This document shows positions 16,705 to 24,581 of a DNA stretch of 64,000 nt, one piece after another. Position numbers and translations under genes: made by a program. Origin of the DNA: Candidatus Rokuibacteriota bacterium (lineage in GTDB: Bacteria > Methylomirabilota > Methylomirabilia > Rokubacteriales > CSP1-6). Location: contig VGLJ01000008.1 of the NCBI GenBank assembly GCA_016866775.1, forward strand, positions 1-64,000, read 5' to 3'. Under the pieces are notes generated by a model. It was not told the DNA's origin, searched no databases, and was given only the letters and a program-made list of their open reading frames with translations. The first letter of the stretch is position 1; every line of letters begins with the position of its first letter.

Positions 16705-16728
16705 ATCAGGGAAATCAATTGTCCTGAT
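16705..16728. promoter_or_regulatory. Palindrome between GNAT and LysR genes
   Basis: ATCAGG (16705-16710) and CCTGAT (16723-16728) form an inverted repeat with 12 bases between, in the 78-base gap of two divergent genes. LysR proteins commonly bind such a site to repress themselves and control the divergent gene. The right half continues as TCCTGATGCGA, almost the same as CCCTGATGCGA after the diguanylate cyclase gene. Confidence 0.55.
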
Positions 16729-16755
16729 GCGAACGATCAGCTAGGTTTGCCGTTC

Positions 16756-17655
16756 ATGGACGTGCCGCTCGCGCATCTCCGTGCGCTCGGCGCCGTCGCG
16801 CGCCACGCGAGCTTCTCGCGCGCAGCCGGCGAGCTCGGCGTCACGCAGCCCGCCGTGAGCATGCAGGTGCGGCAGCTCGAGGCGGCGCTGGGCCAGCCGC
16901 TGCTCGAGCGCGTGGGGGAGCGGGCCTTTCCGACGCGCGCGGGCGAGATCCTCCTCGCGCACGCGACGCGCGCGTTCCACGAGCTCGAGGCCGGCGTGGA
17001 GCGGGTGCAGCAGCTCCGCGGCGTCGTCGCCGGCCGCGTGCGGGTGGGAACGTCGGCGTCGATCAGCATCTACCTGCTGCCGCCGTTCCTCCGCCGCTTC
17101 CGCTCGCGCTATCCGGCGACGGAGCTGGTCGTCGTCACCGGCAACGCGCCGGAGATCACGCGCGCCATCGTCGCGAACGAGCTGGACGTCGGGATCGTGA
17201 GCCTGCCGGTCCGCGACCGCGAGCTGGTCGTCACGCCGTTCTTCGACGACGAGCTGGTCGCGATCGCCGCGCCGCATCCGAAGTGGCGCCGCCGGCGGAC
17301 GATCGGCGCCGCCGAGCTCGCGCGCGAGCCGCTGATCCTCTACGAGGCCGGCGGCACCGTGCGACGGGTGATCGACGGCTGGTTCCGCCGCGGCGGCGCC
17401 GCGCCCGCGCGGCCGATGGAGCTGGGCAACACCGAGGCGATCAAGAAGCTGGTCGAGGCGGGGCTCGGCCTCTCGGTGACGTCGTGGTTCTCGGTGAAGG
17501 CCGACGTGCGCGCGCGGCTCCTCACCGTTATCCGGCTCGAGCCGTCGCTCGTCCGCAAGATCGGCGTCGCGCGGGGTCGCGACAAGCCGACGACGCCCGC
17601 GCTCGCGGCCTTCCACGAAGGCCTCGAGCAGCTCCGCGTCGCCCTCGCGCGTTAA
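16756..17655 (+). CDS. LysR-family transcription regulator
   Basis: A 299-aa regulator: winged helix-turn-helix at residues about 4-62 (FSRAAGELGVTQPAVSMQVRQLEAALGQPLLER) and a two-lobed co-inducer domain (about 90-295) beginning GRVRVGTSASISIYLLPPFLRRF, similar to CysB/CbbR-type members. It should control the divergent acetyltransferase and itself through the palindrome in between. ATG 16756 chosen; the long ORF from 16375 reads antisense to the acetyltransferase. Its TAA overlaps the TAA of the convergent pseudouridine synthase in TTAA. Confidence 0.92.
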   Translation: MDVPLAHLRALGAVARHASFSRAAGELGVTQPAVSMQVRQLEAALGQPLLERVGERAFPTRAGEILLAHATRAFHELEAGVERVQQLRGVVAGRVRVGTSASISIYLLPPFLRRFRSRYPATELVVVTGNAPEITRAIVANELDVGIVSLPVRDRELVVTPFFDDELVAIAAPHPKWRRRRTIGAAELAREPLILYEAGGTVRRVIDGWFRRGGAAPARPMELGNTEAIKKLVEAGLGLSVTSWFSVKADVRARLLTVIRLEPSLVRKIGVARGRDKPTTPALAAFHEGLEQLRVALAR

Positions 17656-18473
17656 CGCACGCGCGCGAAGGCGGCCGGCACGGGGCTCTCGAACGCGACA
17701 CGCCGGCCGGTCGGCGCGATGAACGCGAGGCGGGTCGCGTGCAGGCACACGCGCCGCACCGGGTTGCTTCGGCTGCCGTACGCCTCGTCGCCCACGATCG
17801 GGTGGCCGAGCGCCGCGAGCTGCGCGCGGAGCTGCCCGCGCCGGCCCGTCGTCAACGCCAGCTCGAGGAGCGTCGCGGCGTCGCGCACCTGCAGCACCCG
17901 GTAGGTCGTGATCGCTTCCTTGCCTTCGCTCGCGCGCCGCGCCGGGCGCACGCGCAGGCTGCGATCGACGCGCAGCCGGCTCTTCAGCACGCCGGACGGC
18001 TGCGCGAGCCGGCCTTCCACCACCGCGACGTAGCGCCGCTCGACCGTGCGCGCCTCGAACTGCGCCTGCAGCGCGCGCTTCGCCGCCGGTGACTTCGCGA
18101 AGACGAGGAGCCCTGACGTCTCGCGATCCAGCCGGTGGACGATGAACAGGCGCCGATCGCGCTGCCCGGCGACGTACGCCGCCAGCATGCGATAGGCGGT
18201 CCGCTCGCGCTCGCTCTCGGTCCCGATCGTGAGCAGCCCGGGCGGCTTGTCGATCACGACGAGGTCGTCGTCCTCGAAGATCCGGCGCAGCGCGGCGGGA
18301 AACGCCGGCGGAGGCGGCGTGCCGAGCTCGACACGATCAGTGACACCGACCGGCCCGTCGCCACGTCGCACGACCGCGCCGTTGACCCGCACGCGGCCGA
18401 GCGCGAGCCACTGCTTGCGGCTCCGGCGCGACGAGCCGGGATAGAGCGCGCCGAGCTTCTCGAGCAGCGTCAG
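17652..18473 (-). CDS. RluA-family pseudouridine synthase, CTG start
   Basis: A 273-aa RNA pseudouridine synthase. An N-terminal S4 domain (about residues 1-60, SSRRSRKQWLALGRVRVNG) is followed by the catalytic domain with IVHRLDRETSGLLVFAKS, whose Asp is the nucleophile of the family. The RNA target (rRNA or tRNA uridine) cannot be told. Homology begins at the codons gta-CTG-acg; the CTG forms CTGA with the stop of the upstream SIS gene, exactly as ATGA would, and GAGGCG stands upstream. CTG 18473 is therefore proposed. Last gene of an MFS-SIS-RluA operon. Confidence 0.85.
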   Translation of the reverse strand: MTLLEKLGALYPGSSRRSRKQWLALGRVRVNGAVVRRGDGPVGVTDRVELGTPPPPAFPAALRRIFEDDDLVVIDKPPGLLTIGTESERERTAYRMLAAYVAGQRDRRLFIVHRLDRETSGLLVFAKSPAAKRALQAQFEARTVERRYVAVVEGRLAQPSGVLKSRLRVDRSLRVRPARRASEGKEAITTYRVLQVRDAATLLELALTTGRRGQLRAQLAALGHPIVGDEAYGSRSNPVRRVCLHATRLAFIAPTGRRVAFESPVPAAFARVR

Positions 18474-19519
18474 TACGGCGCCTCGGCGAGCCGCATGACG
18501 TCCGGATTCACGCCGCGCCGCACGGCGAGGTGGTAGGCGAGAAGCTGCAGCGGGACCACGGCCGGGATCGGCGACAGGAGCTCGTCGATCTCCGGCAGCG
18601 CGACCGTCGCGGCCGCGAAGCGCCGCAGATCGCGCTCCGCCTCGTGCGCGAGGAGCAGGACCGGCGTGCCGATGGCTTCCGCCACGCGCGCGGCGTCGAG
18701 GCACCGCGCCCGCGACGGACCGGCGGGCGCGATCAGCACGAGCAGGTCCTCGTCGGTCATCGCCGCGTAGGCGCCGTGGAGGAACTGCTCGCAATTGAAG
18801 CCGCTCGCCGTGGCGTGACTCGCTTCGCTCATCTTGAGCGCGGCCTCGTACGCGGTGGCGGTGTTCGGTCCGCCACCGACGAACCAGTAGCGCCGCCGAT
18901 CGTCGAAGCGGTGCGCCAGCCCGTCCCACGACTCCTGGCCGAGCAGCCGCGCGACCTGGTCGGGCGCGCGCGCGAGGGCCCGCGCCGTCGTGTCGTCGCG
19001 CCCGAGGCGCCCGGCGAGCGCGGCGAACAGCGCGAGCGCGGCGGTGTAACTCGCGGTATGCGTCGCGGACGCTTCCTGATCGACGGTGACGAGCGCGACG
19101 TCGACGCCGTCCGCGCGCGGGGCGTCCTTGCCCGTGAGCGTGATCGCGACGCCGCCTCCGCGCTTCGCTTCCGCCAGGGCGGTCCGCGAGAACTGCGTGG
19201 ACCCGCGATGACTCACCGCCACCACGCCGGCGCGCGCGGGCGGCGCCGGCCAGTACGACGCCAGCTCGAACGAGTGGAGCGCGCGCACGCGGTGGCCCAG
19301 CGCGCCGACGCGCGCGAGCAGCAGCTCGCCCACGAGGGCGGCGTGCCACGACGTTCCGATGCCGCAGAGGATGACGAGATCGGTGGCACGGAGGCGCGCC
19401 GCGGCGTCGTCGAGGGCCGCGGCGTTCGACGGGACGACGGATCGGAGGGCGTCGGGCGGCGCGACGATCGCATCGTGCATGGCATACGGATGCGCGGTGC
19501 GCGGCGGCGGCGCGCTCAT
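18470..19519 (-). CDS. Double-SIS sugar isomerase/deaminase (GlmS-AgaS-like)
   Basis: A 349-aa protein with two SIS domains (about 45-180 and 200-345), like the isomerase half of glucosamine-6-phosphate synthase and the AgaS/FrlB deglycases, without the glutaminase domain. Phosphosugar-binding Ser/Thr motifs are seen in CGIGTSWHAALVGE, SHRGSTQFSRT and GGPNTATAYEAALKMSE; FNCEQFLHGAYAA marks the GlmS-like active site, and the C-terminus is NPDVMRLAEAPY. It likely acts on an amino-sugar or fructosamine phosphate. ATG 19519 overlaps the MFS stop (ATGA), so import and use of one substrate may be linked. Confidence 0.85.
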   Translation of the reverse strand: MSAPPPRTAHPYAMHDAIVAPPDALRSVVPSNAAALDDAAARLRATDLVILCGIGTSWHAALVGELLLARVGALGHRVRALHSFELASYWPAPPARAGVVAVSHRGSTQFSRTALAEAKRGGGVAITLTGKDAPRADGVDVALVTVDQEASATHTASYTAALALFAALAGRLGRDDTTARALARAPDQVARLLGQESWDGLAHRFDDRRRYWFVGGGPNTATAYEAALKMSEASHATASGFNCEQFLHGAYAAMTDEDLLVLIAPAGPSRARCLDAARVAEAIGTPVLLLAHEAERDLRRFAAATVALPEIDELLSPIPAVVPLQLLAYHLAVRRGVNPDVMRLAEAPY

Positions 19520-20685
19520 GGCGGATATTGTACGGGCTCGAATCCGGCGCGCCGGGTCGCCGCCGCGCGCGCGAGACACACGCTGATGACGACGAGCGCG
19601 AGCGCGGCCACCGCGAGGTGGCGTCCCGCGAAGAGGCCGCCGAGGAACGGCCCCACGAAGATCCCGCCGTCGACGCCGACGCGATAGAGCGCCGTGCGCC
19701 ACGCGACGAGCGCGGGAGGCGTCTCGTGACGCAGCACGCTGAGCGGGATCATCCAGCCCGCCATCGCCACGCCGAAGAGTGCGGCGCCGACGGTCACGCC
19801 CGCGAGCGGCGTGAACGCGATCAGCACGCTCGCGACGGCCATCGCGAGCGTCACGCCGGCCAGCACCTTCACGGCGCCGATGCGGTCGGCGAGCATGCCG
19901 AGCGGGATGAGCGCGGCGATGTCGGTCGCCTGCATCAGCATGAAGAGCTGCGCGATTCCCGCGCGGTCGAGCCCGAACTCGCGGCTGCCGCGCACCGGAA
20001 TGACGAGCTGCTCCACGCTCGCGTACGCGATCGCGACGAGCGCGCCGGCGGCGAACGCGAGCGGCACGAGCGACGCGCCGCGCGCGGGTGTGGAGATCGT
20101 CGCCGTCGTCGCGGTGCCGCCCGATCGCTCCGCGCGTCGCGGCAGGCCGCGCACCACCAGGGGCAGCAGCACGATCGCGAACACTTGCGGGGCGCACGAC
20201 GCGAGCAGGACCGTCTTCCACGAGAGCGCGGCCGGCAGCACCGCGACGAGCGCCGCGCCGCCGAGCAGGCCGATCATCGCGGAGAACTCGACGGCGTTGA
20301 GGGCCACCGCGAGGCGGCCGCCCGCGTAGGCGTGCAGGAGGGCGGTGAGACCGGCCAGCATGTTGAGCCCGTAGCCGATCCCCATCAGCGCGCGCCCGGC
20401 GAACAGTACCCCGAAGCTCTCGCCGCTCGTCACGACGAGCGCGCCCGCGGCGAGCGCGAGCTGGCCGGCGATCAGCGCCGGCGCGAGGCGGCGCGTGATG
20501 AACACCCCGGCGGGGACGTCGGCCACCATGCGCGCGAAGCCGAACGCGCCGGCGAAGATGCCGAGCTGCCAGTCGGGCAGCGCGGACTCGCGGGCGATCT
20601 CCGGCAAGAGGCTCGGGAACGAGCCGATCGAGCAGGTGTTCGCGAGCGTGGACGCGGCGAGGAGGACGATCAGGGGCGGGCGCAC
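19516..20685 (-). CDS. MFS transporter
   Basis: Major facilitator of 389 aa with about twelve helices. The cytosolic loop between helices 2 and 3 is weak (ARMVADVPAGVFITRR), and the corresponding loop of the second half reads GMLADRIGAVKVL. Substrate unknown; its place before a sugar-phosphate SIS gene, with a 4-bp overlap, suggests sugar or amino-sugar uptake or efflux. GTG 20685 is used as start. Confidence 0.85.
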   Translation of the reverse strand: MRPPLIVLLAASTLANTCSIGSFPSLLPEIARESALPDWQLGIFAGAFGFARMVADVPAGVFITRRLAPALIAGQLALAAGALVVTSGESFGVLFAGRALMGIGYGLNMLAGLTALLHAYAGGRLAVALNAVEFSAMIGLLGGAALVAVLPAALSWKTVLLASCAPQVFAIVLLPLVVRGLPRRAERSGGTATTATISTPARGASLVPLAFAAGALVAIAYASVEQLVIPVRGSREFGLDRAGIAQLFMLMQATDIAALIPLGMLADRIGAVKVLAGVTLAMAVASVLIAFTPLAGVTVGAALFGVAMAGWMIPLSVLRHETPPALVAWRTALYRVGVDGGIFVGPFLGGLFAGRHLAVAALALVVISVCLARAAATRRAGFEPVQYPP

Positions 20686-20704
20686 CCGCCGATTCTAACG
20701 ACTG

Positions 20705-20923
20705 TCAGCCGTTGGCCGGCTCGGGCCCGCCCGGATCCTGCCAGGGATCGTCGGGAGCGCGCCTGTCGCCGCCCGGATCGTACGGACGGTCGATCGCGGG
20801 CTCGCCATCGAGCGGCCGCACCTTGCGCCGCGCCGTGCGCGGTCCGAGCGACGGCGTCGCGCGGCCTTTCGGCGCTTCCTCGCGTTCGGGACGTTCGGGC
20901 GCCGGCTTCGAAGGCTTCGCCAT
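20705..20923 (-). CDS. Small disordered protein, hypothetical
   Basis: A 72-aa Pro/Arg/Glu/Asp-rich sequence (MAKPSKPAPERPEREE... DDPWQDPGGPEPANG) with no hydrophobic stretch and probably no fold of its own. Codon use is not clearly worse than in neighbours and the mixture of charged residues differs from the usual Arg-rich shadow frames, which is why it is listed. GGTGG stands before ATG 20923. Function unknown; it may be spurious. Confidence 0.4.
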   Translation of the reverse strand: MAKPSKPAPERPEREEAPKGRATPSLGPRTARRKVRPLDGEPAIDRPYDPGGDRRAPDDPWQDPGGPEPANG

Positions 20924-21001
20924 GACCACCATGGGGGCAACCGCGGTGCCAGCCACTCCATCCATGGGCAACGTTCTTGCCGGATGCGGGAGGTGTCGTC
21001 A

Positions 21002-21403
21002 ATGAAAGCGACCGACCTGCTGAAGAAGCAGCACAAGGAAGTGAAGGCGCTGTTCAAGAAGGTGGAGAAGACCGAGGACACGCGCCAGCGCCGTCAGCTC
21101 ATGGAGCAGATCTCGACCGCGCTCGAGGCGCACGCCTCGATCGAGGAGGAGATGTTCTATCCCGCGGTGAAGGGGCTCGAGACGAAGAAGGCCGAGGAGA
21201 TGGTGGCCGAGGCGTTCGAGGAGCACCACGTGGTGAAGCTCGTGCTCGCCGAGCTGCCGAACGTCGATCCCGAGGACGAGCGGTTCGAGGAGCTGACCGG
21301 CGACCGCCGGCGCCGCGCGGCGCAAAGCACTCGCGGAGCGGCGCGGCTTCGCCGCGGCGCGGAGCGTGGGGGGCATGGGGGGCGCCCGGAGCCCCCCATG
21401 TAG
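21002..21403 (+). CDS. Hemerythrin HHE protein, C-terminus lost
   Basis: Begins as a typical hemerythrin-like HHE protein: KQHKEVKALFKKVE (H11), EAHASIEEEMFYP (H44, E48/E49) and FEEHHVVK (H75/H76) supply ligands of a di-iron site. At about residue 100 the homology stops, and the last third is DRRRRAAQSTRG... encoded largely by palindromic element D (21327-21400). The usual final helices with the HHxxEE ligand set are missing. The protein is 133 aa instead of about 150-180, and di-iron binding may be lost. ATG 21002 follows GGGAGGTG. The next gene starts two bases after the stop. Confidence 0.75.
   Translation: MKATDLLKKQHKEVKALFKKVEKTEDTRQRRQLMEQISTALEAHASIEEEMFYPAVKGLETKKAEEMVAEAFEEHHVVKLVLAELPNVDPEDERFEELTGDRRRRAAQSTRGAARLRRGAERGGHGGRPEPPM
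21327..21400. repeat. Palindromic element D (short hairpin family)
   Basis: About 74 bases beginning GCACTCGCGGAG, then a GC hairpin (GCGGCG...CGCCGC), then CGGAGCGTGGGGGGCATGGGGGGC, and closing with GCCCCCCAT, which pairs with GGGGGGC. The element at 24642 has the same order of parts and the same fixed ends with a different first stem, so the two are members of one family. Here it forms the 3' end of the truncated hemerythrin gene and ends five bases before the next start codon. Confidence 0.75.
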
Positions 21404-21404
21404 A

Positions 21405-22211
21405 ATGATCACGATGCCTCGGCTCGCGCTGCACACCTGGACGCTCGACACCACGCCCCTCACCGACGTCTTGCGGATCGCGCGCACGGTCGGCTGGGAC
21501 GCGATCGAGCTGCGGCGCATCGACTTCGCGCGCGCCGCGTCCGCGGGGCGCGCGGCGGAGGTGGTGCTCGACGAGGTCAAGCAGAGCGGCCTGCCGGTCG
21601 CGTGCGTCGGGGTCGAGCTCGGGTGGATGGGCGCCACCGGCGACGAGCGGCGGCGCTTGCTCGCCGTGTTCGAGGAATCGTGCCGGTGGGCGCGGTCGCT
21701 CGGCTGCCAGACCGTGATGAGTCCCGTCGACAAGGGCCCGGCCGGTGACGTCGAGCGGGCCATCGCGAGCCTTCGCGAAGTCGGGGACATCGCCCGCCGC
21801 CACGGCGCGCGGCTGGCGCTCGAGTTCAACGCGCTGTGCGAGCACTGGAACACGCTGCCGCGCGTGCGCGATCTCGTGCGGCGCGCCGCGCATCCCGGCG
21901 TCGGCCTGCTCGTCGACGCGTATCACCTCGGCAAGAGCGGTGCGAAGCCGGAGGACATCGACGCGCTCGAGACGCCGGAGATCGCCTACGTGCAGTACAG
22001 CGACGTCCCGCGCGACCCGAAGCCCGGCGCCAACACCGACCGTCTGCCTCCCGGGCAGGGGACGGTGCCGTTTCGCGAGATCTTCGGGCGGATCCTGAAG
22101 AAGGGGTACGGCGGCTACATGAGCTACGAGGCGCCGAATCCCGCGGCGTGGGCGCGCGATCCGGTCATCGTCGCGCGCGAGGCGCTGGACGCCACGCGCG
22201 CGCAGCTCTAG
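21405..22211 (+). CDS. Sugar phosphate isomerase/epimerase (TIM barrel)
   Basis: Xylose-isomerase-like TIM-barrel protein of 268 aa. Metal-site residues expected for this fold appear as Glu in GWDAIELRRI and LALEFNAL, Asp/His in LLVDAYHLGKSG, and Glu in YMSYEAPNP. Likely reaction is isomerisation, epimerisation or lyase action on a sugar or polyol acid; exact substrate unknown. ATG 21405 (MITMPRLALHTW) and ATG 21414 are both possible starts, and the real 5' flank was probably changed by element D directly before it. Convergent with the Ku gene. Confidence 0.82.
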   Translation: MITMPRLALHTWTLDTTPLTDVLRIARTVGWDAIELRRIDFARAASAGRAAEVVLDEVKQSGLPVACVGVELGWMGATGDERRRLLAVFEESCRWARSLGCQTVMSPVDKGPAGDVERAIASLREVGDIARRHGARLALEFNALCEHWNTLPRVRDLVRRAAHPGVGLLVDAYHLGKSGAKPEDIDALETPEIAYVQYSDVPRDPKPGANTDRLPPGQGTVPFREIFGRILKKGYGGYMSYEAPNPAAWARDPVIVAREALDATRAQL

Positions 22212-22216
22212 CCGCG

Positions 22217-23083
22217 CTACTTCTTCCCGGCGGCGCGCTTGGCCGGACGCGCCGCGGCGGCGGGCTCGTCACGGCGCGGGGCTTTCGCGCCGGGCTTCTT
22301 CTCGGCGGGCACGCGCTTGGCGAGGCTCTCCTTCAGCGCTTCCATGAGGTCGATCACTTCCGCGCGCGCCGCTTCGGGGGCCGCGACCGTGATCTCCTTG
22401 CCCTCGACCTTCGACTCGATGAGCTGCAGCACGCGCATCCGGTAGCTGTCCTGATAGCTCTCGGGCTTGAAGTCGTCGTTCGAGAGCCCGTCGATGAGCT
22501 GTTGCGCCAGCTCCATCTCGCCGTCGCGGATCTTCGCGCCTTCGCCCTTGCTGATCTCGCCGAAGCTGCGCACCTCGTCGGAGAAGAACATCGTGTGCAG
22601 CATGAGGCCGTCGCTCGACGGGCGGATGAGCACGAGGCTTTCCTTGCCGCGCATCACGAACGTGGCCACCGCCACGCGGCTCGACTTCGCCATGGCGTCG
22701 GTGAGGAGCCGGTACGCCTTCTCGCCGCCCTTGTCCGGACCGAGGTAGTACGCCCGCTCGAAGTAGACGGGATCGACTTTCTCGAGCGGCACGAACTCGG
22801 CGATGTCGATGGTCTTCGAGGCCTCGCCCTCGAGGGCCTTCAGCTCGTCGTCCGCCACGCGCACGTACCGGTCCTTGGCGAACTCGTGCCCCTTGACGAG
22901 GGCGCCGCGCTCGACGGTCTCGTTGCAGGTGGGACAGAACGTCTGTTGCTTGATGCGCGAGCCGCACTTCCCGTGCAGCATGTTGAACGTCACGCCCATC
23001 GACGACGCGGCGGTGTACATCTTCACGGGGATCGAGACGAGGCCGAACGAGATCGTTCCGGACCCGATGGCATGAGCTGGCAT
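22217..23083 (-). CDS. ku: Ku protein for end joining
   Basis: Bacterial Ku (288 aa), which forms a homodimeric ring on DNA double-strand ends and recruits LigD. It opens with the family signature IGSGTISFGLVSIPVKMYTA and has the bridge/core region RIRPSSDG...; the motif CGSRIKQQTFCPTCNETVERG is present, and the C-terminus is a basic Lys/Pro/Ala tail (KKPGAKAPRR... RAAGKK) as in Ku proteins that slide on or tether DNA. MPAHAI at 23083 with GGTGG upstream is preferred; ATG 23098 is possible. The longer ORF start is not. It is divergent from the CPBP-LigD operon. Confidence 0.93.
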   Translation of the reverse strand: MPAHAIGSGTISFGLVSIPVKMYTAASSMGVTFNMLHGKCGSRIKQQTFCPTCNETVERGALVKGHEFAKDRYVRVADDELKALEGEASKTIDIAEFVPLEKVDPVYFERAYYLGPDKGGEKAYRLLTDAMAKSSRVAVATFVMRGKESLVLIRPSSDGLMLHTMFFSDEVRSFGEISKGEGAKIRDGEMELAQQLIDGLSNDDFKPESYQDSYRMRVLQLIESKVEGKEITVAAPEAARAEVIDLMEALKESLAKRVPAEKKPGAKAPRRDEPAAAARPAKRAAGKK

Positions 23084-23088
23084 CGCGG

Positions 23089-23118
23089 TTGCCACCATAT
23101 TATCGGCACCCCTATGAT
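23089..23118 (+). promoter_or_regulatory. Promoter of the CPBP-ligD operon
   Basis: TTGCCA (23089-23094) and TATGAT (23113-23118), 18 bases apart, each match the sigma-70 hexamers in five of six positions. Transcription would begin near 23125, only about five bases before GTG 23130, which has no ribosome site, so a very short leader is expected. A GATAAT on the other strand (23104-23099) may serve ku. Confidence 0.6.
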
Positions 23119-23129
23119 TCGAACAGCCC

Positions 23130-24581
23130 GTGAACAGCGTGACCGGTAGTAGTGTCGTCGGCGCCGTAGACCCGCCGGTTGTAGGTCCGCGCTTCCGCCG
23201 TCCCCTCACGGTGCTCGCAGCACTCATCGTGCTGGTCTTCGTCGCGCTCGTCGGGGGGCTGCTCGCGTCGCGGTCGCGGCTCGAGCAGCGGAGCTTTCCG
23301 GAGGCGTCGCTGGCGCTCGTCGTCGGGCGCTCGATGGACATCCGCTTCGTCGTCGACCGTCAGCCGCGCTGGGAGCGGCGCTTCTCCGAATTGCTCCTCG
23401 AAGAGCGCCAGAGCGAGCTCGTGCAGGCGATCCGCTGGTACGAAGAGATGGCGGCGCACAGCCCCGACCCGAGCATCGACTTCCAGCTCGCGATCCTCGA
23501 AGGCGAAGCGGGGCGTGTCGCGCGGCTGCGCGAGAAGCTCGACGCGTGGGACGTGCGGCCGGATCCGTATCCCGCGATGGCCGCGGTCGTCGCCGGCGCG
23601 TACCTGGACGGCGCGTCGGAATTTCCGGAAGAGGACGTGGCCCGGCTTCCCCCCGACGGCTACCCGTGGTTCGGCGAGCAGCTCGCGCTGCGTCTGGCGC
23701 TGCGGCGCGGCGATCAGGCGAAGGTGGCGGAGATCGTCGCCGAGCGCCACGAGCGGACGGCGGTGCTGCGGCGCCGCGTGCGCACGGTCGCGGCGATCGA
23801 GATCGGCCTCCTCGGCGCCGCGCTCGTCGCGGCCGGCACGCTGCTCGTGCGCGGGAGCCCGCTCCGTCTCGCGAGCGCGCCGTTGCCGCCGCCGTGGCCC
23901 GGGAAGGTCGGCGCGACCGTGCTCGTCCGGGGCGCCGCGCTGCAGGTGATCCTGCTCGCGGGGCTCTACGTCGTGTCGCAGCTCGCCGACAGCGTCGTTC
24001 TCAACGCGCTGACGTGGCCGTGGAGCAACCTCTTCTTCCTGCCGATGCTCATCCTCGCGCGCCACCACCTCGTGCGTCCCGCCGGCCTCAGGGTGCGCGA
24101 CGCGCTCGGGCTGTCGCTCGATCACGGAGTCGGCGGCCGCCTCGTCGTGATCGTCATCGCGCTGATCGGTGTCGGGCTCGCGGGCGACTGGGCGTCGGGC
24201 ACGTTCGCCGCGCGGCTCGGCAAGGGCAGTCACTGGGCCGAATGGTTCGACGAGGATCTCGTGTGGGGCGCCGGCGGCGACGCGGCGCTCGCGGTGCTGA
24301 GCGCGGTGGTCGCCGCGCCGTTCTTCGAAGAGGCGATCTTCCGCGGGCTCCTCTTCGCGACGTTCCGTCGCCGCTTCGGTTTCGTCGTCTCCGCGCTGGC
24401 GAGCGCTCTCATCTTCGCCGCCGCGCACGGCTACGGCTGGGTCGGGCTGATCAGCGTGCTCTGGAGCGGTGTCTTGTGGGCGTGGAGCTACGAGCGCACG
24501 CGCAGCCTCGTGCCCGGCATGCTCGCGCACGCCGCCGTCAATCTCCTCGCGACGCTGAGCCTCCTGCTGCTGCTGCGATGA
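23130..24581 (+). CDS. CPBP intramembrane metalloprotease
   Basis: A 483-aa membrane protein. The last 170 residues are an Abi/CPBP protease domain with its motifs in order: FFEEAIFRGLLF (EExxxR), FAAAHGYGW (FxxxH) and GMLAHAAVN (HxxxN), which lie in membrane helices and bind zinc. An N-terminal helix (about 27-46) and a soluble helical region (about 50-215) precede them, an unusual extra domain of unknown role. Its stop and the ligD start overlap in ATGA, so it is translationally coupled to the repair ligase; a functional link is possible but not known. Confidence 0.85.
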   Translation: MNSVTGSSVVGAVDPPVVGPRFRRPLTVLAALIVLVFVALVGGLLASRSRLEQRSFPEASLALVVGRSMDIRFVVDRQPRWERRFSELLLEERQSELVQAIRWYEEMAAHSPDPSIDFQLAILEGEAGRVARLREKLDAWDVRPDPYPAMAAVVAGAYLDGASEFPEEDVARLPPDGYPWFGEQLALRLALRRGDQAKVAEIVAERHERTAVLRRRVRTVAAIEIGLLGAALVAAGTLLVRGSPLRLASAPLPPPWPGKVGATVLVRGAALQVILLAGLYVVSQLADSVVLNALTWPWSNLFFLPMLILARHHLVRPAGLRVRDALGLSLDHGVGGRLVVIVIALIGVGLAGDWASGTFAARLGKGSHWAEWFDEDLVWGAGGDAALAVLSAVVAAPFFEEAIFRGLLFATFRRRFGFVVSALASALIFAAAHGYGWVGLISVLWSGVLWAWSYERTRSLVPGMLAHAAVNLLATLSLLLLLR

